From positions 1 through 45,978 of IMG/VR virus record IMGVR_UViG_3300020060_000004: a stretch of DNA of 45,978 nt. One strand, 5' to 3'. The position numbers were made by a program, and so were the translations under genes. Positions 20,777-27,811 of the stretch are shown piece by piece; the first letter of the stretch is position 1, and the number at the start of each line of letters is the position of its first letter. Origin of the DNA: a virus. The notes beneath the pieces were generated by a model, which was given only the letters and a program-made list of their open reading frames with translations, searched no databases and was not told where the DNA came from.

Positions 20777-21679
20777 GTGAAGAAGATCAGCGGTACAGAA
20801 GTCGGTATGTTTAACACCTGCCAGCGACAGCACTATTATCGCTTTGGTTTAGACATCGAACCTCGCTTTGGTAACTTGGGTCCAGCACTGACTCGCGGCA
20901 TCATTGGTCACATGGCACTAGATGCTTACTATACTCTTATGCAGAAGGGTTACACAGTAGAGCAGTGTCGAGAGGCAGCCTATGACGTAATCACTACAAA
21001 GCTAATCGAGTTAGTGTCGTACGACCCAGACGATACAGCTAAGATGAAAATTATTGCTCAGTTGAAAGTACTAATCGCTGGGTACGTCGATCACTACAAA
21101 GAAGAGCCGTTCGAGGTATTACAAGTAGAGAAGTTTTACTCGGCGAAGGTAAGTGATGATGCTGAACACAATATGCGTCTTGATTTGCTTATTCAGTTTA
21201 CAAGCGGTCAATATCGTGGCGACTTGTGTGTCGTAGATTCAAAGTTCTTGTACAACTTTAAAACTGATAGAGAAATCAACATGGACAGCCAGCTTCCTAG
21301 GTATATTAAAACGCTTAAGGAAAATGGAATCACTGTCACCAAAGGAATGTTTAACCAGCTAAGGTATAGGCAGCTTAAGAATCCAGCTCCGCAAGATGTT
21401 TACCGCCGAGCCATGGTAAAGCCGACCACCACTAGGATAGACAAGATTTGGGCAGAGCAAGAACAGAACGTAGAAAATATTTATAGGCTTAAGGCTCTTC
21501 CTGTAGATGAATGGTCTCGCAAAGCAACTCGTAATATGGGACCCTTTACCTGTAAGTACTGTCCCTTCGCTTCACTGTGTGACAAAGAACTCGAAAATAC
21601 TAACATCAAAAATACACTCACCATGGATTACCAGCCTAATACATACGGATACGTAGACTTAGCCCTAGAGGATGCATAG
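20777..21679 (+). CDS. Cas4/RecB-like PD-(D/E)XK nuclease with Fe-S cluster
   Basis: This 300-residue protein has GTG 20777. Fe-S ligands appear as an N-terminal Cys (FNTCQRQHYYRFG, about residue 14) and a C-terminal trio CKYCPFASLC (about 258-267), as in Cas4/AddB-type nucleases. The nuclease core includes MRLDLLIQF and LCVVDSKF (about 134-155), giving D and D-x-K. Such phage enzymes resect DNA ends for recombination. It is followed, with overlap, by the Sak4-like ATPase and the SSB-like protein, forming a recombination module. It is unlinked to any CRISPR array here. Confidence 0.85.
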   Translation: MKKISGTEVGMFNTCQRQHYYRFGLDIEPRFGNLGPALTRGIIGHMALDAYYTLMQKGYTVEQCREAAYDVITTKLIELVSYDPDDTAKMKIIAQLKVLIAGYVDHYKEEPFEVLQVEKFYSAKVSDDAEHNMRLDLLIQFTSGQYRGDLCVVDSKFLYNFKTDREINMDSQLPRYIKTLKENGITVTKGMFNQLRYRQLKNPAPQDVYRRAMVKPTTTRIDKIWAEQEQNVENIYRLKALPVDEWSRKATRNMGPFTCKYCPFASLCDKELENTNIKNTLTMDYQPNTYGYVDLALEDA

Positions 21680-22464
21680 TGGATCAGAAGATGTTAGAAG
21701 CCTTAGAGAGGCAACGTAAGCCTATGTCTATCGCTGAGGAAGAGAGGCTGTTCCGTGGTATCCTTTACGGTGACTTCGGAGCGGGGAAGACTTCTCTAGC
21801 CGCAGAGATTGTTAGGGTAATTGGTGGGGATGCGTGCTGGATTACTACTGACTCAGCATGGGTAGTTCTGGATAAGTTTCCGGATCTACAGGAAAAGATC
21901 CATCGGCTCCCGTACACTGGCTTCTCTCAGCTACGATCCATTGCGGAAGCTCACGACGAAGGTATTGAACCGTATTCTAAGTTCAAGACCCTAGTGTGGG
22001 ACACAGTTTCTACTAGTACTCAGAACACTCTGACTAAACTAGTGGAGAAGGGGGAGTATTTCCCCCAGCAACAACTCTCTCGTGAGCTTGAAGGTTATCC
22101 GCAGTATAGGATGGCTGAGCGAGGGATGACGAAAACAGTAGAGGCACTACGTAACTCAAAACTAAACATTATATTCATTGCACATGTTAGACTACCTAAC
22201 GAAAACGATGAGAAAAAAGGCAAGTACGCAATTCGTCCTAACATGCCTGAAGCTAGTTATAAGGTAATCGCTCAAGAGTCTCAACTCATTGGCTATCTTC
22301 ATAAGCCTAAGAAAAGTGACGACCGTTTGCTACAGGTTGAAGGCACACTTACGGAGGCAGCAAAATCACAAATCCCGACGATTCCGGAAACGACTTACAA
22401 AGTCGAATCGATTCCGCCCCTGATACAGCAGTGGATGAGTGGCAGCTATCGGACGACGAACTAA
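21679..22464 (+). CDS. Sak4-like RecA-fold recombinase/ATPase
   Basis: This 261-residue protein has GTG 21679 overlapping the previous stop. Walker A is GDFGAGKTS (about 31-39) and Walker B is FKTLVWDTVS (about 103-112). Later FIAHVR is the sensor-like strand. This minimal RecA core without extra domains is typical of Sak4 single-strand annealing proteins, usually paired with an SSB, as here. It would promote recombination-dependent replication. A RAD55-like or DnaB-loader ATPase is the alternative. Confidence 0.8.
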   Translation: MDQKMLEALERQRKPMSIAEEERLFRGILYGDFGAGKTSLAAEIVRVIGGDACWITTDSAWVVLDKFPDLQEKIHRLPYTGFSQLRSIAEAHDEGIEPYSKFKTLVWDTVSTSTQNTLTKLVEKGEYFPQQQLSRELEGYPQYRMAERGMTKTVEALRNSKLNIIFIAHVRLPNENDEKKGKYAIRPNMPEASYKVIAQESQLIGYLHKPKKSDDRLLQVEGTLTEAAKSQIPTIPETTYKVESIPPLIQQWMSGSYRTTN

Positions 22465-22493
22465 CCGAGTATCAAGAGAAGAAAGAAAAGGCA

Positions 22494-23039
22494 ATGGTAG
22501 AAGAGTTCGATGACGATGACATCTTCGGTGGACTAGATGTTAGCGACGTAAGCGACGATCCCTTCAAGGTTGACGACGACACTTATCCCTGTGAAGTTAC
22601 TTCCTGTAAGGTCGAAACAAACGAAATGGGTAAGCGTTACCTTTACCTGAACTGGAAGATTAACACGCCTGGCGAGCCCTTCGATAAGGTCGGCCTACGG
22701 AACCGTTTAGAGATCTTCCCGTTCGATGCTAATGGCAAGCCGGTGCCTAAGGAACTTTGGGATGCTGACGTCATTCGGGGAATGGCTAACTTCATGAAGC
22801 TTCTGAGGGAAGGTTTCGATCTCTCGGAGGGTGAGCGTAACAAGTTCTCTCCGAAGATGGCCGTTGGTACAGAGATGTACTGTGTGGTTAAGAACCGTCC
22901 GTCTAAGACGGAAGGCGATACGCGTGTATTCGCTAACGTCGTCGCTACTCTTTCCCCGCGACTGTTCGCGGAGAGGGATACTAGCAACGGTTCACGTGGT
23001 CAGGCTGCCGATCAGGTTGCTTCTGACTTAGGCATGTAA
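22494..23039 (+). CDS. Single-stranded DNA-binding-like protein
   Basis: The frame is open from GTG 22431, which overlaps the previous gene. ATG 22494 has GAAAAGG upstream and starts at the acidic region (MVEEFDDDDIFGGLDVSD), so I prefer it, giving 181 residues. The core (about 25-150) looks like an OB-type fold: YPCEVTSCKVETNEMGKRYL, YLNWKIN, then GTEMYCVVKNRPSK. Position directly after the Sak4-like gene supports an SSB-like or DUF669-like partner. Confidence 0.65.
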   Translation: MVEEFDDDDIFGGLDVSDVSDDPFKVDDDTYPCEVTSCKVETNEMGKRYLYLNWKINTPGEPFDKVGLRNRLEIFPFDANGKPVPKELWDADVIRGMANFMKLLREGFDLSEGERNKFSPKMAVGTEMYCVVKNRPSKTEGDTRVFANVVATLSPRLFAERDTSNGSRGQAADQVASDLGM

Positions 23040-23163
23040 TAACTGTGGGGATCCGGCTAGCATCTCGATAAATACCGAGTGCAGCACAGTAAGTGGGTAA
23101 GCCGGTAAGCGTGTAAGGTGGGCAAGGCACGTTCAACTAAACAACTAGAGAGAAAGAGATATA

Positions 23164-23406
23164 GTGACTACAGCAGAGTATGGCATGTCCTTTAGTGAGG
23201 CTCTGGAAGCCCTTAAGGAAGGCGAGCAAGTTACCCGTAAGGGTTGGAACGGTAAAGGCATGTACCTGGAACTCCAGGTACCTGACGCTAACTCGAAGAT
23301 GTCTCGCCCTTACATCTTCATGAGTACTGTTAATAAGGAACTTGTTCCTTGGGTTGCCTCGCAGTCTGATCTTCTTGAAGAAGATTGGCGTACTCTAGAA
23401 GAGTAG
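23164..23406 (+). CDS. tad2: Tad2-like anti-Thoeris protein (DUF2829)
   Basis: This 80-residue protein has a GTG start at 23164. It shows the DUF2829/Tad2 layout: MSFSEALEALKEGEQVTRKG, WNGKGMYLELQVP, RPYIFMST, then VPWVASQSDLLEEDW. Proteins of this family bind and sequester the cyclic ADP-ribose-type signal of Thoeris and so block the defence. An alternative start is ATG 23182. A hairpin (23408-23427) follows the stop. Family membership is clear from the motifs. The actual ligand and anti-defence activity are inferred. Confidence 0.85.
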   Translation: MTTAEYGMSFSEALEALKEGEQVTRKGWNGKGMYLELQVPDANSKMSRPYIFMSTVNKELVPWVASQSDLLEEDWRTLEE

Positions 23407-23407
23407 T

Positions 23408-23427
23408 CTCTGCGCGGCAACGCAGAG
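23408..23427. terminator. Hairpin after the Tad2-like gene
   Basis: CTCTGCG (23408-23414) pairs with CGCAGAG (23421-23427) around a six-base loop, immediately after the stop codon. It lacks a uridine tract. Confidence 0.5.
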
Positions 23428-23494
23428 ATAGAGCGCAGTTGCCTATATTCTAGTGTGCGCTAGTTATAGGAGTTTGTACAGCTAGGACGCTCCG

Positions 23495-23525
23495 GTCTAC
23501 AGGTTCCATGGGCGGGCCTGTAGAC
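23495..23525. other. Inverted pair of CTGTAGA motifs before tRNA
   Basis: GTCTACAGG (23495-23503) and CCTGTAGAC (23517-23525) form a perfect 9-bp inverted repeat made of two CTGTAGA motifs facing each other. It lies 11 bases upstream of the first tRNA. It could be a protein-binding pair, a processing hairpin or a terminator. Confidence 0.65.
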
Positions 23526-23536
23526 TGTCCTAGTAA

Positions 23537-23609
23537 GCCCCGTTAGCTCAGTATGGTACGAGCGCATCTCCTAGAGGTGAGGCCGCCGGTTCGATCCCGG
23601 TACGGGGCA
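23537..23609 (+). tRNA. tRNA, anticodon uncertain (CCT Arg or CTA)
   Basis: Acceptor GCCCCGT pairs with ACGGGGC, the D stem is GCTC/GAGC and the T arm is GCCGG-TTCGATC-CCGGT, so this is a genuine tRNA fold. The anticodon arm is irregular. CATC/GGTG encloses the seven-base loop TCCTAGA, which would give anticodon CTA with C at position 33. Reading the loop as CTCCTAG gives CCT with a proper T33 but a poor stem. CCT would read AGG and match the other rare-codon tRNAs here. CTA would read amber codons. Confidence 0.75.
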
Positions 23610-23750
23610 CGGAAGTATAGTGAGGGCGTGGTCAGGTCCTAGGTCCTACTCCACCACGTGATGCCAATGTCTCCCGTAGTATTAGAGTACTCAGAGAGAA
23701 ACATAGCTATACTGACCTCCCTTAAGGTACCGTGAAACGCCTTAAGGTGA

Positions 23751-23824
23751 GGCCCCGTATCCCAATTGGCAGAGGAATTCGACTTAAAATCGAATAGTTG
23801 TCGGTTCGAGTCCGACCGGGGCTA
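23751..23824 (+). tRNA. tRNA-Leu (anticodon TAA)
   Basis: Acceptor GGCCCCG pairs with CGGGGCT. The anticodon arm is TTCGA-CTTAAAA-TCGAA with anticodon TAA, and the T arm is GTCGG-TTCGAGT-CCGAC. The variable loop is only five bases (TAGTT), although bacterial leucine tRNAs normally have a long variable arm; short-armed versions occur in phages. It would read TTA, a rare codon in high-GC actinobacteria. Confidence 0.9.
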
Positions 23825-23848
23825 CGCAAATAGAGAAAGGATTAACTG

Positions 23849-24451
23849 GTGAATCAGCGTGAAGAACTAGAGAATCTGTATAAGCAATACGCCAGTGATC
23901 CTGTATTCGCAGATCTAAGACAACCTGGAATTGAATTAGTACCTGGCAGAGGACCGCTTAACCCTGACATCATGCTTATCGGAGAAGCTCCAGGCGAGAT
24001 GGAGAATGCTAATAGACTGGCATTCGTAGGTAAGGCAGGCAACAACTTAACTATGCTTCTACAGAGGGCAGGGATTGATCCCTATAATGTCTTCCTTACT
24101 AACGTAGTTAAGTACTGGCCTAAGTCTCCTGTCAAGTACCGTAAGCGAATCAATAAAGAAGAGAACTTCACTTATGAAGAAGCTGACGCGTCCGACGGTT
24201 ACTTACAAGAAGAGATTCGGATCGTTGCCCCCAAGATTGTGGGTCTTCTTGGTAGATTCCCCTTACAGGCAATTTACCCTGAAAAGACCGAAGTTTTTAG
24301 AGATCACGGTCTACTTCTAGACGACAAATACGTTGTGCTGTACCACCCGGCGGTGCTAAACTATGATCCGTCACCCACGAGAAAAGCTCTCCTACAGGGG
24401 GGCTACAACAAGCTCAAGGAGTACTTAGATGAACGAGCTGCCGTTAGGTAA
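23849..24451 (+). CDS. Uracil-DNA glycosylase, family 4-like
   Basis: This 200-residue protein has GTG 23849 behind AAAGG. Motif 1 is GEAPGEMENANRLAFVGKAG (about 47-66) and motif 2 is LYHPAVLNYDPSP (about 163-175), both typical of the family 4/5 fold. The four Cys residues that hold the Fe-S cluster of classical family 4 enzymes are absent, so it is a cluster-less variant. It would remove uracil from DNA, protecting the phage genome against deamination. It lies between two tRNAs and the Acb2-like gene, and overlaps the latter by 23 bases. Confidence 0.85.
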   Translation: MNQREELENLYKQYASDPVFADLRQPGIELVPGRGPLNPDIMLIGEAPGEMENANRLAFVGKAGNNLTMLLQRAGIDPYNVFLTNVVKYWPKSPVKYRKRINKEENFTYEEADASDGYLQEEIRIVAPKIVGLLGRFPLQAIYPEKTEVFRDHGLLLDDKYVVLYHPAVLNYDPSPTRKALLQGGYNKLKEYLDERAAVR

Positions 24452-24683
24452 CACCGATCCTAGTACGTTATCTGCTGATGAAATGCAGCAGATTAACGGG
24501 TTCAAAAAGGCTGAGAGAGCATTTGCTCAGTTACTTAAGGATCGTATGGACTGGCTAGCTCAGAACGGTCAGTCTCGCAGTGAGGGAATGCGTCAGTTAG
24601 CACTCGCTCGTACTGCCTTAGAAGATGCGTCTATGCACGCAAGCCGTTCCATCTTCTTACCGAAGACCGTATGGGATGAGTAA
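24429..24683 (+). CDS. Acb2-like cyclic-nucleotide sponge (anti-CBASS)
   Basis: This 84-residue protein starts at ATG 24429, overlapping the UDG end. It shows the small helical-hairpin layout of the Acb2/Tad1 hairpin family: STLSADEMQQINGFKKAERA, a middle helix AQLLKDRMDWLAQNG, then LALARTALEDASMHASRSIF with LP after it. Acb2 proteins bind cyclic di- and trinucleotides, and some Thoeris signals, and so silence CBASS. The match is by pattern only. A Tad2-like gene one kilobase upstream strengthens the anti-defence reading. Confidence 0.6.
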   Translation: MNELPLGNTDPSTLSADEMQQINGFKKAERAFAQLLKDRMDWLAQNGQSRSEGMRQLALARTALEDASMHASRSIFLPKTVWDE

Positions 24684-25636
24684 TGTCAGAACTGCTCGAA
24701 TACAACGATCTCATAGAAGTACTACAGACATGTGATCCGCGCGTAGCAAGAATCCGACTATCTAGAGACCACAACCAATACACAACGATCCTTACTGTAG
24801 AAGTCAAATTAATCTCTGATCCAGTTAGCTTCATTAAACTGGCTTGGTATGACATATCTCAAAAATCAATGCAAACACTGATTAAAGCTCTTACTGGCCA
24901 GATTAAAGACGCGTGTGACTCAATACTTCCTCTTGATGGCCCTGAAATCCTTAAGTGTAATTTTTCATCAGACAACGCAACAGCCCATTGGTTAGCTCTT
25001 GAATCTATTAGTAGTTGGTATGAAAAAACTTTTTATGAGTATGTAGCGTATCAACACAAGATTCACGCAGCGGTAGGCATAATTGTAAACACTAAGAATA
25101 GCCTTAAAAAAGATCATATAATGCCTACCCTGTACCAGTTTTTAACTAAAGAAGAACAGACACACGCACAGTATCACCAGGCTAAACTTGATGAGTATAT
25201 TTTCGATGTAGAGCAAAAGGCAAAAGAAGCTAAAGAAAAAGCTTACGCTAAAATGCTTGAGGCTCAGAAAGCTAAAGAACAGTCTATTGCTTATAAGAAT
25301 AATCTGTACAAGCAGTCGCCTGAGTGGATGAAGCACCAGTCTATGTGGGGCGAGTACGGCCCACAGTACGACAAGAGTGAGAACCAACTAAGCTCCGGGG
25401 CGCATGAGTTGTTTAACAGCGTTCCCGGTTTGAAGGAGAAGGTTAAGTGTCCCAAGTGTCATGTGACTAGGGATCTTTTCAATCTCATTCAACATATTAA
25501 CGACAATCCAGATTCCCATCACATGACGCGTAACGATATCGCTGATTGGCTTGAGTCTTTGGATGTCAACTTAGAGATACAGATGGGAGATACGCCCAAT
25601 GTTAACGAACGAGACGGCCAATGGCACGACCTCTAA
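24683..25636 (+). CDS. Hypothetical protein with coiled coil and C-terminal zinc finger
   Basis: This 317-residue protein starts at ATG 24683, sharing a base with the previous stop. The N-terminal 130 residues are a mixed fold. Residues about 150-215 form a Lys-, Glu- and Ala-rich coiled coil (QKAKEAKEKAYAKMLEAQ). The C-terminal region (about 250-285) has CPKCHVTRDLFNLIQHINDN then a His pair, a possible zinc finger. It is AT-richer than its neighbours. It directly follows the Acb2-like gene, so an anti-defence or host-takeover role is possible but unsupported. Confidence 0.6.
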   Translation: MSELLEYNDLIEVLQTCDPRVARIRLSRDHNQYTTILTVEVKLISDPVSFIKLAWYDISQKSMQTLIKALTGQIKDACDSILPLDGPEILKCNFSSDNATAHWLALESISSWYEKTFYEYVAYQHKIHAAVGIIVNTKNSLKKDHIMPTLYQFLTKEEQTHAQYHQAKLDEYIFDVEQKAKEAKEKAYAKMLEAQKAKEQSIAYKNNLYKQSPEWMKHQSMWGEYGPQYDKSENQLSSGAHELFNSVPGLKEKVKCPKCHVTRDLFNLIQHINDNPDSHHMTRNDIADWLESLDVNLEIQMGDTPNVNERDGQWHDL

Positions 25637-25838
25637 GGTTGACCAGAAGGCCGACGAGCTTAAGGAAATGCTTGGCGAGATCGAGATGGGTGTCCTTGCT
25701 GCCCCTCTTACGCTTGCTGACCTTATCCGTGAAGGCACGCGGGTCACCGGTGAGACCACTGGTTGGGGTAACGGCCTTAACGCCTGCGCCCTTGGCGCGG
25801 CTGTAATCTCGGCCAAGGCACGAGATATCCTCAAGTAG
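25599..25838 (+). CDS. Small Ala/Gly-rich hypothetical protein (79 aa)
   Basis: ATG 25599 overlaps the end of the previous gene by 38 bases. The C-terminal part (LADLIREGTRVTGETTGWG, then ALGAAVISAKARDILK) resembles small phage proteins with a conserved helical core, but I do not recognise the family. More GC-rich than the preceding gene. Confidence 0.55.
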   Translation: MLTNETANGTTSKVDQKADELKEMLGEIEMGVLAAPLTLADLIREGTRVTGETTGWGNGLNACALGAAVISAKARDILK

Positions 25839-25901
25839 TACTGGTGGTGCCCTCTAATCAGACAGGGTAATGAGTACTCAAAGACTAACAGCCACTTAGG
25901 G

Positions 25902-25972
25902 TCTACAGGAAAGTGACGTAAGCACAGTACTACGTTAACGCTGGTTCTATGTCCGGGCGGCTTTCCTGTAGA
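25902..25972. other. Second inverted pair of CTGTAGA motifs before tRNA
   Basis: TCTACAGGAAAG (25902-25913) and CTTTCCTGTAGA (25961-25972) are a perfect 12-bp inverted repeat, each arm containing the CTGTAGA motif. The right arm ends four bases before the third tRNA, the same arrangement as at 23495-23525. Confidence 0.65.
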
Positions 25973-25976
25973 TCAA

Positions 25977-26049
25977 ACCTCATTAGCTCAGTGGATAGAG
26001 CAAGGGCTTTCTAATCCCTAGGTCGCAGGTTCGAGTCCTGTATGAGGTG
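25977..26049 (+). tRNA. tRNA-Arg (anticodon TCT)
   Basis: Acceptor ACCTCAT pairs with ATGAGGT, the D stem is GCTC/GAGC, the anticodon arm is AGGGC-TTTCTAA-TCCCT with anticodon TCT, and the T arm is GCAGG-TTCGAGT-CCTGT. One mismatch (C-T) closes the anticodon stem. It reads AGA, a rare codon in high-GC actinobacteria. The long frame of the next gene begins inside this tRNA, which shows that its true start is downstream. Confidence 0.9.
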
Positions 26050-26077
26050 CTTAAACTGTTACGAAAGGAAGTGGTCC

Positions 26078-27811
26078 GTGGGGAGTGTTCAAGAACTGAG
26101 TCCTTACACGGATCTTGGTAGGTTTTTTGACACTATGTACGGTATCGCCAATGGCTATGCGTACAGTGCTACAAAGAATCCAGAGACAGGAGCATTCAAT
26201 CAATACTACTTTTCTTGGCCCAAAGAGCGAGAAAAGCTCATCGCTCACTGCATCGCGTATACTGACACAGTTGAAGTCTATTACTCCCCCGCACTCTTTA
26301 AGCGACCGGGAGCTAAAAAGGAGGACTTTCTCGGCACTTACTTCGTCTGGGCAGAGTTTGACGGGAACGCTCCAGACACTATTAGTGGAATACCATCGCC
26401 ATCACTTAAAGTCCGATCAAGTACCGATCGAAATCAACATTGGTATTGGCGACTTGACCATTTTGAAACTCGAATTGATGTCGTTGAAGCGATTTCTCAG
26501 AAAATCACGTATCATGCTGAAGGCGACCTCTCAGTATGGAACGTCAACCGAGTACTACGACCTCCCGGAACCAAGCATCACGAGAGTGGCCTTCTTGTTA
26601 GCGAAATATATCGTGACATTAAACCCACTCCAAATGAATCCTTCTCGGGGCTTCCTGATATACCAACAAGCCTCAACCAAGAAGTAGATACTACTAACGT
26701 TCCGTCTCCTGTACTAGTCATGATGAAGTATCCGTTTAATCAAGATGAGACGGACTTCTTTATCACTCCCTCTATGGCTAAGGGAGACGAGAAAAAAGGT
26801 GTCAAGGGACGCTCTAGTGCACTAACTAAGTTCGCCCATATCTGTATTGAGAAAGGCATGGCTAACGTAGAAGCTCTCTCACTACTGTTAGTCCTAGATA
26901 ACCGTTGGGGTAAGTTTAAGAACCGGTCTGACCAGAAAGAACGCCTAGTCGGGATTATTAACCACGTACGCTCTAGGCATCCTGTAGACCCAATTACTGA
27001 GGATCTACAGAAAGAACATGCCTTTAAGGTATACACTTATGATGAGTTCATTAACTCAGAGATTAAGATGGAGTGGCAAGTGGAGAATCTTCTACAGAAG
27101 AAGGGTTCCCTTATTGTCACGGGAGCGCCTAACGTAGGTAAATCCCAGCTATCTCTCCGGTTCGCAGAAAAGGCAGCACGAGGCCAGGACTTCTTACAAT
27201 GGAAGATTCCTAAGCCTATGAAGATTCTAGTCATTTCAATGGAGATGCAGTTTGAAGAGCTAAACTTCCTAATGAAAGCAATGGACATCGAGCAAAATGA
27301 GGACTTGCGTGCAAACCTACTTATATCGGCTCCTGGTCATAGCGTCAAGCTCAACGACAAAGCACGCCAGGCGGAGCTTAATCGAATCATTGAAGAATTC
27401 CAGCCTGACGGTGCTATTTTCGACTCTTTTGGTATGGCTATTAACGATGACATGTCTTCGGACAAAATCATTCTGGAAACATTCGATTACATTAATGGAA
27501 CCCTACGAGACGAATACGGGCTCTTTACCTGGTTCATCCACCACAATCGGAAAGCACAGGTTGGGAACCGCAAACCCAATAAGCTTGACGACATGTATGG
27601 TAATCAATACATCGGTGCTAACATCAACACCGGAATCGGACTGTACGGTACGCCCAAAGGGATCGAAGTCTCCTGCCTTAAACTCCGAATGGCTAAGAAG
27701 TTTAACACCTTTCTCGTCAGGCGAACAGACAAACTTGATTTCGAAGTACTCGAAGGTTTCGTAGCCGACGACGATATTCCTATTATGGGAGGCTTCCAAG
27801 ATGAAATCTGA
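26078..27811 (+). CDS. PrimPol-helicase (primase/helicase)
   Basis: The open frame begins in the tRNA, but GTG 26078 with GAAAGGAAG upstream gives a proper 577-residue protein. The N-terminal part (about 1-210) resembles AEP PrimPol: FVWAEFDGN, then RSSTDRNQHWYWRLDHF and NRVLRPPGTKHH. The C-terminal part is a RecA-fold replicative helicase: Walker A GAPNVGKS (about 348-355), SMEMQFEEL and Walker B DGAIFDSFGMA (about 443-453). It would prime and unwind at the replication fork. The stop overlaps the polymerase start by 11 bases. Confidence 0.82.
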   Translation: MGSVQELSPYTDLGRFFDTMYGIANGYAYSATKNPETGAFNQYYFSWPKEREKLIAHCIAYTDTVEVYYSPALFKRPGAKKEDFLGTYFVWAEFDGNAPDTISGIPSPSLKVRSSTDRNQHWYWRLDHFETRIDVVEAISQKITYHAEGDLSVWNVNRVLRPPGTKHHESGLLVSEIYRDIKPTPNESFSGLPDIPTSLNQEVDTTNVPSPVLVMMKYPFNQDETDFFITPSMAKGDEKKGVKGRSSALTKFAHICIEKGMANVEALSLLLVLDNRWGKFKNRSDQKERLVGIINHVRSRHPVDPITEDLQKEHAFKVYTYDEFINSEIKMEWQVENLLQKKGSLIVTGAPNVGKSQLSLRFAEKAARGQDFLQWKIPKPMKILVISMEMQFEELNFLMKAMDIEQNEDLRANLLISAPGHSVKLNDKARQAELNRIIEEFQPDGAIFDSFGMAINDDMSSDKIILETFDYINGTLRDEYGLFTWFIHHNRKAQVGNRKPNKLDDMYGNQYIGANINTGIGLYGTPKGIEVSCLKLRMAKKFNTFLVRRTDKLDFEVLEGFVADDDIPIMGGFQDEI

